A DNA stretch of 64,000 bases from an uncultured Tolumonas sp. Lineage in GTDB: Bacteria > Pseudomonadota > Gammaproteobacteria > Enterobacterales > Aeromonadaceae. Positions 49,096 through 57,249 of the stretch are shown in pieces. The stretch spans positions 124,001 through 188,000 of the forward strand of contig NZ_OY829944.1 of NCBI RefSeq assembly GCF_963556105.2, given 5' to 3'. The position numbers and the translations under genes are program-made. A model generated the notes under the pieces. It was given only the letters and a program-made list of their open reading frames with translations. It was not told the DNA's origin and searched no databases. Position 1 is the stretch's first letter. The number at the start of each line of letters is the position of its first letter.

Positions 49096-49392
49096 ATGGC
49101 AGTAGAACATAAAGAAGAAGTGTGTGAAGCCTGTGGCTGTCTGGCCGAAGTCGGTACCATCATTCACGAAGGTGATGATGTGGTTGTCATTCCCGTTGAA
49201 GGTGATGACGAAGCTGATGCGCGTGCCCGTCAGGCGCGTTACATCGACGTAGCCAAACAGGCGTGTGCTGATGTATTGGTCAGCAGTGAACTGCAAACAG
49301 TAGCAGACGGCGTGGTTCTGCATACTACACTGCAATTTACCTGCACCGCGGAAAAGATGATTTTCGAGATGCGCGCACGTTCTGTGCGTTAA
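49096..49392 (+). CDS. YfcZ/YiiS-family (DUF406) small protein
   Basis: 98 residues. AAGGAG lies 6 nt before the ATG at 49096; an in-frame ATG at 49042 has no site and would add an unlikely N-terminus. The N-terminal VCEACGCLAEVGTII, the acidic VIPVEGDDEADARA and the C-terminal TLQFTCTAEKMIFEMRAR match the DUF406 family, whose function is unknown. Four cysteines (two within CEACGC, one mid, one in FTC) could bind metal. It is the last gene before the 1-kb region with the first Csr-type sRNA. Confidence 0.82.
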   Translation: MAVEHKEEVCEACGCLAEVGTIIHEGDDVVVIPVEGDDEADARARQARYIDVAKQACADVLVSSELQTVADGVVLHTTLQFTCTAEKMIFEMRARSVR

Positions 49393-49396
49393 TCTG

Positions 49397-49430
49397 TATT
49401 CCGCCGCCATTTTTCTCTCCGCTGGCGGCG
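49397..49430 (+). terminator. Possible terminator after yfcZ-like gene
   Basis: Stem CCGCCGCCA / TGGCGGCGG with a 12-nt T/C-rich loop starts just after the stop codon. A short T-rich stretch follows at a distance, so strength is uncertain. Confidence 0.65.
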
Positions 49431-49489
49431 GTTCCTGCTATTTTTCACCCCATCTTTCTTATTTCATTCTTATACATGGCTTACAGGCG

Positions 49490-49516
49490 TGTAGGATATT
49501 TGCCATAGTTACTGTG
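49490..49516. promoter_or_regulatory. 27-bp conserved upstream element, copy 1 (csrB-like sRNA)
   Basis: Begins TGTAGGATATTTGCC and ends AGTTACTGTG. It is identical over 27 bp to 57071-57097. Both copies end about 140 bp before the -10 of their sRNA gene. The TGTAGG start resembles half of the GacA/UvrY box TGTAAG-N6-CTTACA; in this copy a CTTACA lies just upstream. Likely an activator site for the regulator of Csr sRNAs (inference). Confidence 0.65.
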
Positions 49517-49632
49517 AGCCAAGACGCTTCTTTATGCCAGCCAACAAGAATCACCATTATATAACTATATGATAAATAATGATTTTATCTTTATTTGCAT
49601 AAATTTTTATAAAAATAGCATATTTAGGCTAC

Positions 49633-49660
49633 TTGTAGGAAAGCGACAAATCCTTAGTAT
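49633..49660 (+). promoter_or_regulatory. Promoter of csrB-like sRNA
   Basis: -35 TTGTAG (49633-49638), 16-bp spacer, -10 TAGTAT (49655-49660), predicted start about 49667. The TTAGTATTACTCCTGCAGGACG stretch around the -10 and start is shared with the second sRNA gene with four substitutions. The preceding 100 bp are very A/T-rich. Confidence 0.65.
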
Positions 49661-49744
49661 TACTCCTGCAGGACGCGCTGCGGTTTCTCAAGGTTGAGAA
49701 GCTTTGTCAGGATGACAAAACGGATTTGCCTCAGGATTGAGGTG

Positions 49745-49914
49745 TTGTTACTCAGGATGAGTAGCAGTCAGGATGACAAAGGATACCTCAGGATGAGGTC
49801 TTGTTACTCAGGATGAGTAGCAGTCAGGATGACACAGGATACTTCAGGATGAAGTCATTGTTGCTCAGGATGAGTGGCAAGCCAGGATGGCAGATGGATG
49901 CACCACAGGATGTG
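49745..49914 (+). repeat. Three tandem 56-bp modules within the csrB-like RNA
   Basis: Units 49745-49800 and 49801-49856 differ at only a few bases. A third (49858-49914) is more diverged but keeps the order of three hairpins. Each unit carries about three to four GGA sites, so copy number sets CsrA-binding capacity. Confidence 0.85.
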
Positions 49915-50072
49915 GTTATCAGGATGTCTTCATGGATTGAAGAAAGTAACAAGTAAGGATTATTTGTTACGCAGGATGCTTAAAAGGATGTCCCGATGGA
50001 TCGGGAAGGGCCTTCAAGGATGAGATAAGACGATGCCATATCGTCGCAGGCTTGGGCAACCAAGACTTTCAG

Positions 50073-50103
50073 AGGGGTGACTTATGTCGCCCTTTTATTT
50101 TTT
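50073..50103 (+). terminator. Terminator of csrB-like RNA
   Basis: AGGGGTGAC-TTAT-GTCGCCCTT forms a 9-bp stem (one G-U per arm) followed by TTATTTTTT. The arm is nearly identical to that of the second sRNA at 57501. Confidence 0.88.
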
Positions 50104-50390
50104 CTGCTTTCCGCAAAATCCCACCTACCAGAAATTATCTTCCCACGCTGAACCTTTCAATCGTGAATTCTTTAGTGAATTTGCTTTGGCTGAATCGAGT
50201 TTGCACCTCAGATAAAGCACTAATTTAACAATCAAGATATAGATGGCAGTCAAAGATCCGTATTTGCGCGGTTGTCTTTATCTGAATATTGATTAGATTC
50301 AATTAGCAACTGAATAATTACATAACAAATGTTTCTTTTGGGTGTGAACAACCTCGCTTCCTCTCATCGCAGCCAGACTATGGTGGATCT

Positions 50391-52565
50391 ATGCAATTAC
50401 GTTCAATTCAGACAAAAATCGCTTTAATCGGCGGCATATGCTTATTAGCTACGGCAGGTTCGCTGGTGGGGTATAGCGTTTATTCCGGTTCTAACACACA
50501 AAAACTGATCGGTGCCAGAGGCAGCGAATTAGTCCAAAAAAATGCACTTGATGCAGTGAATAATTTGGGTGGTCGTTATGCCGGGGAAATCCGCGCGCAA
50601 TTTGATGTGGCATTAGATTCGGCCAGAACAATGGCAGACTCTTTTGCCGTTTCCAAAATGGCTGCTGAACAGAGCGGTAATCTGACGTTGGGGCGTGACC
50701 AGGTAAATGCGGTTTTACTCAACGTCTTAAAGCAAAACCCCGATTTTAATGGCACCTACTCTTGCTGGGAACCTAATGCCATCGATGGTAAAGATCAGGA
50801 TTTTACCACCGGACAGAATGGCAACAATGCCATGACCGGCCGCTTTACCCCATATTGGACCCGCAGTGCTGACGGTAAAATTGCGGTACAACCGCTGGTG
50901 GAATATGACACCAACGACACGCATCCAAATGGTGTCTTGAAAGGTGGTTGGTACATTGTGCCGCGGGACACACATAAAGAGAGTGTGCTGGGGCCATTAC
51001 CCTACATAGTGCAAGGTAAGCAGGTCTGGCTGGCGACATTGTCAGTGCCGATATTGGCGGACGGTAAATTTTACGGTGTTGCCGGGGCAGACTATGATCT
51101 TGATTTTGTACAAAAAATTAGTCAGAAGGTAGATAAAGAGCTGTTCAATGGGAAAGGCGAGGTGGGCATCGTCGCCGATAATGGCTTGCTGGTCGCTGAC
51201 AGTGAACACCCCGATTTGATTGGGCAGCACTTTAAGAAGGTGATGGATCAAGATTGGGAAGTGGGCTTTAAAGCCATTCAGGAAGGCAAAAGTCTGGCGC
51301 AAATTGATCCTGATACCGGCATGATTGAAGTGTTCTCGCCGATTGAGTTAGGCCGTACCGGAAAACCTTGGGCCGTGATGATCAAAATCAGCCGCGATGT
51401 GGTGTTGGCCGAAAATGAACAACTCAATGCGGAAATTGGGGTCTTGGCAACGCATGGCATGCTGTGGCAGATCGGGGTTGGGGCGGTGATTTCCATTCTG
51501 GCGATGATGGCCCTGTGGTTATCCGCCCGTTCGCTTGCGAATCCGATCCGAAAAGCGGCTGATTTAGCCAAAGCGATCCAGGAAGGGGATTTATCCAAAC
51601 GGTTATCGCATGCCTCCGTCGATGAAGTGGGGCAGTTATCCAGCGCCTTAGACCGTATGGCGGATAGTTTGCAGGAACAAGTGCATCTGGCGGAACGGAT
51701 CTCACAAGGCGATCTCGATGTCGATGTGCGTCTGGCGTCAGATCGTGACCAGTTAGGTTTGGCATTACAGCGTATGGTCAAAACACTGAACGGATTGATC
51801 TCGGATCTGCAAAGTGGTGCCGGACTTATCAGTAATAATGCTGATCAGGTGTCTGGGTTAAGTCAGGATTTAGCCAGTGGAGCCACGGAATCAGCCTCCG
51901 CAATTACGGAAATCAGCGCGACGATCACGCAAATTGCGGCACAGACTCGGCAAAGTGCGGACAATGCCAACCGCGCCAATCATCTGTCGGTGGAGGCTGA
52001 ACAATCGGCGCAGGATGGCAACAAGTTAATGGATGATTTGATGGTGGCCATGCAGGAAATTGATCGTTCCGGCCGGGATATCACCAATATTATTAAAGCC
52101 ATTGATGAAATTGCCACACAAACCAACCTGTTGGCGTTGAATGCGGCGATTGAAGCAGCACGTGCGGGTCAACATGGCCGTGGTTTTGCGGTGGTGGCCG
52201 ACGAAGTACGTAATCTGGCGGCGCGTAGTGCGGAAGCAGCAAAACGCACGGCCTCTTTGATTGTCGAATCGAGCCAACGTACCGTTAAAGGTATGGAGCT
52301 GGCGGATAAAACCGCGACTGCGTTGGCCGATATTGTCACCGGTGCGGCGGAAGCATCGGCACTGGTGGCGGACATTGCTTCTGCTGCCAGTGAACAAGCC
52401 TCCGGTATTGAGCAAATCAGTTTAGGGATCGGTCAGATTGATGAGATCACCCATCAAAACAGTGCCAGCTCGGAACAATGTTCAGCGGCGGCAAGCGAGT
52501 TAACCGCACAAGCGTCACAACTGAACCAACTGATCAGCAAATTCAAAGTCAAACGCTCGCGTTAA
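50391..52565 (+). CDS. Methyl-accepting chemotaxis protein with dCache sensor
   Basis: A 724-residue chemoreceptor. TM1 (about 9-30) and a large periplasmic dCache_1 domain (about 35-330, with [40 protein letters not shown] and [10 protein letters not shown], the amino-acid/amine-type ligand pocket pattern) come first. TM2 (about 355-378) and HAMP (about 379-432) follow. The long signalling coiled coil carries the invariant hairpin tip [37 protein letters not shown]. There is no C-terminal pentapeptide for CheR/CheB tethering. It starts about 290 bp after the csrB-like terminator; this gap contains no other gene. Confidence 0.92.
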   Translation: MQLRSIQTKIALIGGICLLATAGSLVGYSVYSGSNTQKLIGARGSELVQKNALDAVNNLGGRYAGEIRAQFDVALDSARTMADSFAVSKMAAEQSGNLTLGRDQVNAVLLNVLKQNPDFNGTYSCWEPNAIDGKDQDFTTGQNGNNAMTGRFTPYWTRSADGKIAVQPLVEYDTNDTHPNGVLKGGWYIVPRDTHKESVLGPLPYIVQGKQVWLATLSVPILADGKFYGVAGADYDLDFVQKISQKVDKELFNGKGEVGIVADNGLLVADSEHPDLIGQHFKKVMDQDWEVGFKAIQEGKSLAQIDPDTGMIEVFSPIELGRTGKPWAVMIKISRDVVLAENEQLNAEIGVLATHGMLWQIGVGAVISILAMMALWLSARSLANPIRKAADLAKAIQEGDLSKRLSHASVDEVGQLSSALDRMADSLQEQVHLAERISQGDLDVDVRLASDRDQLGLALQRMVKTLNGLISDLQSGAGLISNNADQVSGLSQDLASGATESASAITEISATITQIAAQTRQSADNANRANHLSVEAEQSAQDGNKLMDDLMVAMQEIDRSGRDITNIIKAIDEIATQTNLLALNAAIEAARAGQHGRGFAVVADEVRNLAARSAEAAKRTASLIVESSQRTVKGMELADKTATALADIVTGAAEASALVADIASAASEQASGIEQISLGIGQIDEITHQNSASSEQCSAAASELTAQASQLNQLISKFKVKRSR

Positions 52566-52573
52566 GCGGGAAT

Positions 52574-52608
52574 AAAAAAGCGGAGGCCATGTGGTCTCCG
52601 CTTTTTTT
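52574..52608. terminator. Bidirectional terminator between chemoreceptor and wrbA
   Basis: AAAAAAGCGGAG and CTCCGCTTTTTTT flank GCCATGTGGT. The A and T runs give termination in both directions for the convergent genes. Confidence 0.92.
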
Positions 52609-52626
52609 ATGGGCTAATGAAATGCG

Positions 52627-53223
52627 TTAACCTTTTAGTTTTGCCGCAACCGTGGCGACATGTTTACCCTGAAAACGGGCAATCGCCAGTTCGCGAGCAT
52701 CGGGCTGCCGTGAACCATCTCCACCGGCAATGGTAGTGGCACCATACGGTGTACCACCGCTGACATGGCTGATATCAAACAGTTCACTGGCACCATAACC
52801 AATCGGGACAATCACCATGCCGTGATGGGCCAGCGTGGTCCAGGTAGAGGTAATGGTCATCTCTTGCCCGCCACCGACACCGGTCGAACCAAACACACTG
52901 GCGACTTTGCCAAACAATGCTCCTTTGGCCCATAAACCACCGGTTTGATCGAGGAACGTTCGCATTTGTCCGGCCATATTGCCGAATCGGGTCGGTACCC
53001 CAAAGATAATGGCATCATAATCCGCCAGCTCTGCAGGAGTAGCGACAGGGATTTGGCTGGCTTTGCCACCGGCTGAGGCAAAGATGGCTGGGTCCATTGT
53101 TTCAGGCACCCGTTTGAGTGTGACTTCGACGCCATCCACTTCTCGTGCGCCTTCGACCACACTGTTGGCCATCGTTTCAATATGGCCATACATGGAATAA
53201 TACAGTACAAGCAACTTGGTCAT
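52627..53223 (-). CDS. wrbA: NAD(P)H:quinone oxidoreductase WrbA
   Basis: 198 residues, equal to E. coli WrbA. A flavodoxin-like FMN enzyme making two-electron quinone reduction. N-terminal [16 protein letters not shown] is the FMN phosphate loop; [25 protein letters not shown] and [12 protein letters not shown] are family-specific. A longer frame from 53262 lacks a ribosome site; AGGGAAC lies 6 nt before the ATG at 53223. Confidence 0.93.
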   Translation of the reverse strand: MTKLLVLYYSMYGHIETMANSVVEGAREVDGVEVTLKRVPETMDPAIFASAGGKASQIPVATPAELADYDAIIFGVPTRFGNMAGQMRTFLDQTGGLWAKGALFGKVASVFGSTGVGGGQEMTITSTWTTLAHHGMVIVPIGYGASELFDISHVSGGTPYGATTIAGGDGSRQPDARELAIARFQGKHVATVAAKLKG

Positions 53224-53338
53224 GGTTTGTTCCCTTTCTACGATGAATGATGGGCGTATCATTCACGACAGGTACGCCGGTAATAACTCAGCATTAAGCA
53301 TAGTCAAACCATAGACTTCCGAGCGTTATTCCGACAGT

Positions 53339-54358
53339 TCAATTTCGAAAACAGTGGGTTGCTTTATCTGGAACAATACGCTGACACAACAGCTGACTTA
53401 ATCCGGCGAGAAACGTTTCTACCTGTTGGGTATACGCATTACTCAGCCCGAGTTGTTGATTGATCTCTTTGTGAGTGAGTGGTTCCGGTTGTAATGAGGC
53501 GCTTATCTGTAGGCTTTTGGCTTGCGTGACAAAATCACGGGCTTGATCGCACGGTTTATCAGGGCGTTGGGTTGAACAGATCGCCAGAAAGGCGGTTGGT
53601 TGCGCTTTGAGTTGTTGCAACGGGGATGCGGCTTGCCAATATGCCGGGTCAGAGCCAAAGGCCTTATCATAGAACCGGTAATGTTTGGCTGCCATGATCC
53701 GAGGAATATCATACGCCGCGCTGTCGAGTGAAACGGTGCCTAACCAAGGCTGCGCACCTTGCCGTGTGGCGAGTGTCGGATCGGCGGCCAGCAAGCTGAC
53801 CAGATGGGCGCCAGCCGAATGACCCATTAAGACAAATTGGTGTGCATCAGCACCCCATTGCGTGGCATGTTGTTGCGCATAGGCGAGGGCGGTTGCCACA
53901 TCCTGGGCCTGTAATAACGGATCAGCCTGAGGTAATAAGCGATAATTGATGGAAATAAAAACAATACCCTCAGGCACCCACCGGGCGATTTTATTATCCA
54001 CCACGTTACTCATCGCTTTATCGCCCGTACGCCAGGCGCCGCCATGCACCATAAAAATGACGGGAGCGTTGGTGAGTGGATGTGTCGGTAAATAAACATC
54101 GAGCCGTTGTTTGGCATCCGCGCCATAAGCCAGATTACGGATCACCCGAACACCCGCGGGTAACGAATTTGATGTCACGCTGGTGTCAGCAAATTCATCA
54201 TTTTCCGTTGTATTCTCTGCGGTTGCCGCGTGCCGTTCAGCGAACCGTTCTTGCAAGCGTTCCCGCAGTAAACCGGCTTGTGCGGGTGACATTAAAAATA
54301 AACAGGATAAGAGCCCAAGAGAGACTGTTCGCAGGCGCTGCCTCAGCTGTAGATACAT
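53339..54358 (-). CDS. Secreted alpha/beta-hydrolase (esterase/lipase type) at the end of the psp operon
   Basis: About 339 residues. An N-terminal signal peptide (RLRTVSLGLLSCLFLMSPAQA) implies export to the periplasm. The catalytic region has the oxyanion motif HGGAWRTGD (about 118-126), the nucleophile elbow GHSAGAH (Ser about 190) and a late His-containing LTHKEIN. Family resemblance is to feruloyl esterase/kynurenine-formamidase-type hydrolases; substrate unknown. AGGA lies 6 nt before the ATG at 54358 (another ATG at 54364 is directly behind AGGA). The gene begins 8 nt after pspC, so it is probably transcribed with the psp genes, which is not standard in E. coli. Confidence 0.8.
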   Translation of the reverse strand: MYLQLRQRLRTVSLGLLSCLFLMSPAQAGLLRERLQERFAERHAATAENTTENDEFADTSVTSNSLPAGVRVIRNLAYGADAKQRLDVYLPTHPLTNAPVIFMVHGGAWRTGDKAMSNVVDNKIARWVPEGIVFISINYRLLPQADPLLQAQDVATALAYAQQHATQWGADAHQFVLMGHSAGAHLVSLLAADPTLATRQGAQPWLGTVSLDSAAYDIPRIMAAKHYRFYDKAFGSDPAYWQAASPLQQLKAQPTAFLAICSTQRPDKPCDQARDFVTQAKSLQISASLQPEPLTHKEINQQLGLSNAYTQQVETFLAGLSQLLCQRIVPDKATHCFRN

Positions 54359-54366
54359 ATCCATTC

Positions 54367-54738
54367 CTATAATTTATTAAATTCTTTATCAAAACGGTAA
54401 CGGCTGGAGGTCACATAACGCTCCATCACCTGCAACCGTTGATCCAGTTGCTGCATGCGTTCACTCAGTTGACGAGCCCGCTGTGTCGCATCTTCGCCGT
54501 AGCCAAATTGCGGGCGAAAACGGGTTTGTGGCGGTAATTGTGTCGGCTGTTTGTCCAGCAGGAATATGCCCGCCAGATAGACTAACGCAGCAAGACTGCC
54601 GCTAAAAACAAACAGTGTGATCATCAGAATTCGCATCAGCCAAACCGGCTGCCCATAACATTCCGCGACACCAGCACAAACACCGCCTAACCAGGCCTGA
54701 TTGCTGCTGCGATATAGTTTGCGGTCGACGTTTTTCAT
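54367..54738 (-). CDS. pspC: Phage shock protein C (PspC domain)
   Basis: About 123 residues. The N-terminal KLYRSSNQAWLGGVCAGVAECYGQPVWLMRI matches the PspC domain. A transmembrane helix follows (ILMITLFVFSGSLAALVYLAGIFLL), then a charged C-terminus with a coiled-coil stretch (RARQLSERMQQLDQRLQVME). PspC with PspB senses membrane stress and releases PspA from PspF. It follows pspB after 14 nt; the ATG at 54738 fits the family start better than 54756. Confidence 0.9.
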   Translation of the reverse strand: MKNVDRKLYRSSNQAWLGGVCAGVAECYGQPVWLMRILMITLFVFSGSLAALVYLAGIFLLDKQPTQLPPQTRFRPQFGYGEDATQRARQLSERMQQLDQRLQVMERYVTSSRYRFDKEFNKL

Positions 54739-54752
54739 CACAAATCTCCGAG

Positions 54753-55007
54753 TCAAGAACGGTGATTGCGATCCTCATCGTGGCGGCGCCAGTCGGGCTG
54801 CTGCACGTCGAGGATCGTTTCTAATGTCACAATGCGCTGTTCCAACCGTTTCGCCAGCGCCAGCGCATCCTCCAGCTGATCATGTTCTTCTGCTGATAAA
54901 CCGCGGTTGAGTCGGGATTGCGTCCAGTAATGCAATATCAGCCAGATCGGTGCCACCAGTGCCAGAAACACCACCGCTGGCACAAAAAAGAACATCATCA
55001 ATGACAT
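54753..55007 (-). CDS. pspB: Phage shock protein B
   Basis: 84 residues. An N-terminal transmembrane segment (MFFFVPAVVFLALVAPIWLILHYW) and a cytosolic coiled coil (LSAEEHDQLEDALALAKRLEQRIVTLETIL) reproduce the PspB pattern (E. coli 74). Its ATG shares the A of the pspA stop (TAATG). It works with PspC as membrane-stress sensor. Confidence 0.92.
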   Translation of the reverse strand: MSLMMFFFVPAVVFLALVAPIWLILHYWTQSRLNRGLSAEEHDQLEDALALAKRLEQRIVTLETILDVQQPDWRRHDEDRNHRS

Positions 55008-55681
55008 TAAGACTCACTCCTCTGGTTGGTCATGCTGGCTTTCAGTGCTTCCAGTTCCGACTCGACTTTGTCGTCCCGCGCCAGTTCGTTAAATTCGTCA
55101 TGTAAGGTACGGCTACGGCCCAGATCTTGCGCTTCCACCTGTGCCTCTAAGTTATCCATTTTGCGCTCGTAAGCATCAAATTTTCGGAATGCTTCTTCCA
55201 GTTTGTCGCGATTGCTGCTGCGGCGAATGTCCATCCGCGCCCGGCTGGTTTTTTCCCGCGCTAATAACGATTGTTGTTTGGCTTTCGCGTCATCCAGTTT
55301 TTGCTGCAACTGACTGATCTCTTCATGTAATACGGTCAGTTGTTCCTCTATCACTTTTAGCTCACGCTCCGCCAATTGCAATGTTTCTTCGACCGCCTGT
55401 TTTTCGGCCAGTGCCGCGCGCGCCAGATCTTCACGGCCTTTGCTCAATGCCAGACGGGCTTTGCTTTCCCAGTCGAGCGCATCGTGTTGCAGACGTTGTA
55501 AACGACGCTCCTGCTCTTTACGATCGGCAAGGACACGCGCAGAGCTGGTACGGACCTCAACCAGTGTTTCTTCCATCTCCTGGATCATCATCCGTACCAT
55601 TTTGGCCGGGTCTTCGGCGCGATCTAGTAACGCGGTCAGGTTGGAATTAATGATGTCGCTGAAACGAGAAAAGATACCCAT
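55007..55681 (-). CDS. pspA: Phage shock protein A
   Basis: 224 residues (E. coli 222), the ESCRT-III-like PspA/IM30 protein. The amphipathic N-terminal helix GIFSRFSDIINSNLTALLDRAEDPAKMVRMMIQEME is followed by long coiled coils. It binds PspF to hold it inactive and, when released, coats stressed inner membrane. An upstream in-frame extension (to 55768) lies inside an ERIC-like repeat and is not coding; the ATG at 55681 has AGGAG about 7 nt upstream. Expression is predicted from a sigma-54 promoter at 55843-55859. Confidence 0.95.
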   Translation of the reverse strand: MGIFSRFSDIINSNLTALLDRAEDPAKMVRMMIQEMEETLVEVRTSSARVLADRKEQERRLQRLQHDALDWESKARLALSKGREDLARAALAEKQAVEETLQLAERELKVIEEQLTVLHEEISQLQQKLDDAKAKQQSLLAREKTSRARMDIRRSSNRDKLEEAFRKFDAYERKMDNLEAQVEAQDLGRSRTLHDEFNELARDDKVESELEALKASMTNQRSES

Positions 55682-55710
55682 GATGAACTCCTGCTGTAGA
55701 TTGACTTCTC

Positions 55711-55839
55711 TATACCCTTCGTACTTGAAGTTGCCGCATCGTTGACCGCGTTCACTCACCCCAATCACATAGTTTATCTATGTTCATGGGGATTCGTTCA
55801 TTCGTCGCCTTGCTGCAACTCCAATTACTTTGGCTATAA
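55711..55839. repeat. ERIC-like palindromic repeat, copy 2, inside the psp leader
   Basis: About 129 bp, closely related to 41977-42111. Ends TATACCCTTCGTACTTGAAG and CCAATTACTTTGGCTATA form a 24-bp imperfect terminal inverted repeat; the core holds CTCACCCCAATCACATAG and ATGGGGATTC. It fills almost all of the predicted 150-nt pspA 5' untranslated leader. Confidence 0.82.
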
Positions 55840-55842
55840 CAC

Positions 55843-55859
55843 AGCGAAAGTTGTGCCAG
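55843..55859 (-). promoter_or_regulatory. Sigma-54 promoter of pspABC
   Basis: On the minus strand CTGGCACAACTTTCGCT: the -24 element TGGCAC is perfect and the -12 element TCGC has one mismatch to TTGC, at correct spacing. Predicted start about 55832, giving a 150-nt leader. PspF, encoded divergently, is the expected activator. Confidence 0.8.
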
Positions 55860-55929
55860 ATTTATAATGTATTGTTTTTCCAGTAATTAATTATTCTGGC
55901 TTAAAAAATCACCACCTATGGCTTGAATG

Positions 55930-55958
55930 TTTGGCTATATAGACCATAAATATGGTTA
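55930..55958. promoter_or_regulatory. Possible PspF upstream activating sites
   Basis: The A/T-rich gap before pspF holds the perfect dyad ACCATAAATATGGT near 55944-55957 and is about 100 bp upstream of the sigma-54 promoter, the distance expected for enhancer-binding protein sites. Assigned by position only. Confidence 0.4.
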
Positions 55959-55983
55959 ATAAAGCCAAATTATGGTGGATAAA

Positions 55984-57048
55984 ATGACCGCGCCGAAACA
56001 ACGTGTAATCGGTAGCTCTGAGCTTTGGCATCAGGTGTTGCAACAAGCGTCGCAAGTGGCACCGCTGAATCGGCCGGTGTTATTAGTGGGCGAGCGTGGC
56101 ACTGGCAAAGAGCTGATCGCGGAGCGGTTGCACTATCTGTCATTGCGCTGGCAACAGCCCTATCTGCAGGTGAACTGTGCCGCTATGAGCGAAAATCTGC
56201 TGGAATCGGAACTGTTTGGTCATGAAATCGGCGCTTTTACCGGGGCGACGCGCAGTCGGGCTGGGCTTTTTGAGCGTGCTGATGGGGGAACTCTGTTTTT
56301 AGATGAGCTGGCGACCGCCAGTTTGCCGGTGCAGGAAAAATTGTTACGCGTGATTGAATATGGCCGCTTTGAGCGCGTTGGTGGCAGTAAAACACTGCAG
56401 GTTGATGTACGGGTAGTTGCCGCGTGTAATGAAGATCTGCCAGCTCTGGTTACGCAAGGGCGTTTTCGCGGTGATTTGTTAGATCGGCTGGCGTTTGATG
56501 TGCTGAACCTGCCACCGCTGCGTTATCGCAAAGAGGATATTGCCGAGCTGGCCGAGCATTTTGCGCTACGGATGTGTCTGGAATTGGGTTATGACTTTTT
56601 TTCAGGGTTTGCTCCGTCGGCGATGCAACAACTGCTGGCACATGATTGGCCGGGTAATGTGCGCGAGTTGAAAAATGTAGTGGAGCGCAGCATCTACCGC
56701 CATGCCGATCCGACCCAACCCGTTGCGGAGATGGTGTTAGATCCTTTTGTCAGCCCTTGGCGCACAACCTCACGGCATGGCTCAACTATCACTGTACCTG
56801 AACCGACTGTACCTGAACCGACTGTATCTGAACCGATAGTCGCGCTATCAGTATCACCGGTAGAGACCTGTGATTTAAAAGCAGAGCTGGTGCAGTTTGA
56901 GCAACGTCTGATCCAGCGAGCGTTGCAGCAACAGCATTTTAATCAACGGCGCACTGCTCAGGCGCTGGGGTTAACTTACGACCAGCTACGTGCTGCGTTA
57001 CGGAAATACCCACACTTACTGATTGAACAATACAACACCAATAAGTGA
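55984..57048 (+). CDS. pspF: Psp operon transcriptional activator PspF
   Basis: About 354 residues (E. coli 325). A sigma-54 activator without an N-terminal receiver. AAA+ domain: Walker A GERGTGKE, the sigma-54 contact loop GAFTGA (in HEIGAFTGATRS), Walker B GGTLFLDELAT and WPGNVRELKNV. The C-terminal Fis-type HTH is FNQRRTAQALGLTYDQLRAAL. Between them is an unusual linker with three tandem TVPEP-type units (56791-56835, 15-bp repeats) that explains the extra length. An ATG 12 nt upstream (55972) is possible; GGTGG lies before 55984. Activity is held by PspA binding. Confidence 0.92.
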   Translation: MTAPKQRVIGSSELWHQVLQQASQVAPLNRPVLLVGERGTGKELIAERLHYLSLRWQQPYLQVNCAAMSENLLESELFGHEIGAFTGATRSRAGLFERADGGTLFLDELATASLPVQEKLLRVIEYGRFERVGGSKTLQVDVRVVAACNEDLPALVTQGRFRGDLLDRLAFDVLNLPPLRYRKEDIAELAEHFALRMCLELGYDFFSGFAPSAMQQLLAHDWPGNVRELKNVVERSIYRHADPTQPVAEMVLDPFVSPWRTTSRHGSTITVPEPTVPEPTVSEPIVALSVSPVETCDLKAELVQFEQRLIQRALQQQHFNQRRTAQALGLTYDQLRAALRKYPHLLIEQYNTNK

Positions 57049-57070
57049 TGTCATTTTAAGCTGATTGGCA

Positions 57071-57097
57071 TGTAGGATATTTGCCATAGTTACTGTG
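57071..57097. promoter_or_regulatory. 27-bp conserved upstream element, copy 2 (csrC-like sRNA)
   Basis: Identical to 49490-49516 over 27 bp; resemblance continues about 20 bp further (GTCAAGGCG versus GCCAAGACG). It ends 141 bp before the TAGTAT -10 of the second sRNA, nearly the same distance as copy 1. Confidence 0.65.
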
Positions 57098-57249
57098 CGT
57101 CAAGGCGGTTTCTATGGTATTTTTAACTGTGAAAAACTCACTTATCCTATTGATATTCCATGATATCTATCATTATCAAAATCCGTTCTCATCCATTTTT
57201 TGTTTAAATCGTAACCACATTATTTCGAATGGCGCACTAGTATTAATCA

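Larger units (their letters stand above)
49667..50103 (+). ncRNA. csrB: CsrB-family regulatory RNA (CsrA-sequestering)
   Basis: A region of about 437 bp without a gene, densely filled with GGA motifs: I count about 23, some 14 of them as CAGGAT. Most sit in small hairpin loops with perfect arms (CTCAGGATGAG, GTCAGGATGAC, CCTCAGGATGAGG, TTCAGGATGAA). That is the hallmark of CsrB/RsmZ RNAs that titrate the translational regulator CsrA. A Rho-independent terminator closes it at 50073-50103. Three consecutive units of about 56 bp (starts 49745, 49801 and 49858) are clearly related by duplication. E. coli CsrB is 369 nt, so this one is somewhat longer. The 5' end is inferred from the promoter. Confidence 0.9.

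Noticed and set aside
49667..50103. CRISPR-like or simple tandem repeat array of CAGGATG
   Set aside because: Spacing between motifs is irregular (about 10-30 bp), each copy sits in a small hairpin with different arms and a Rho-independent terminator follows. This fits a Csr RNA, not CRISPR.
55682..55768. N-terminal extension of pspA by 29 codons
   Set aside because: The extension is translated from the ERIC-like repeat, and PspA proteins begin MGIFSRF.
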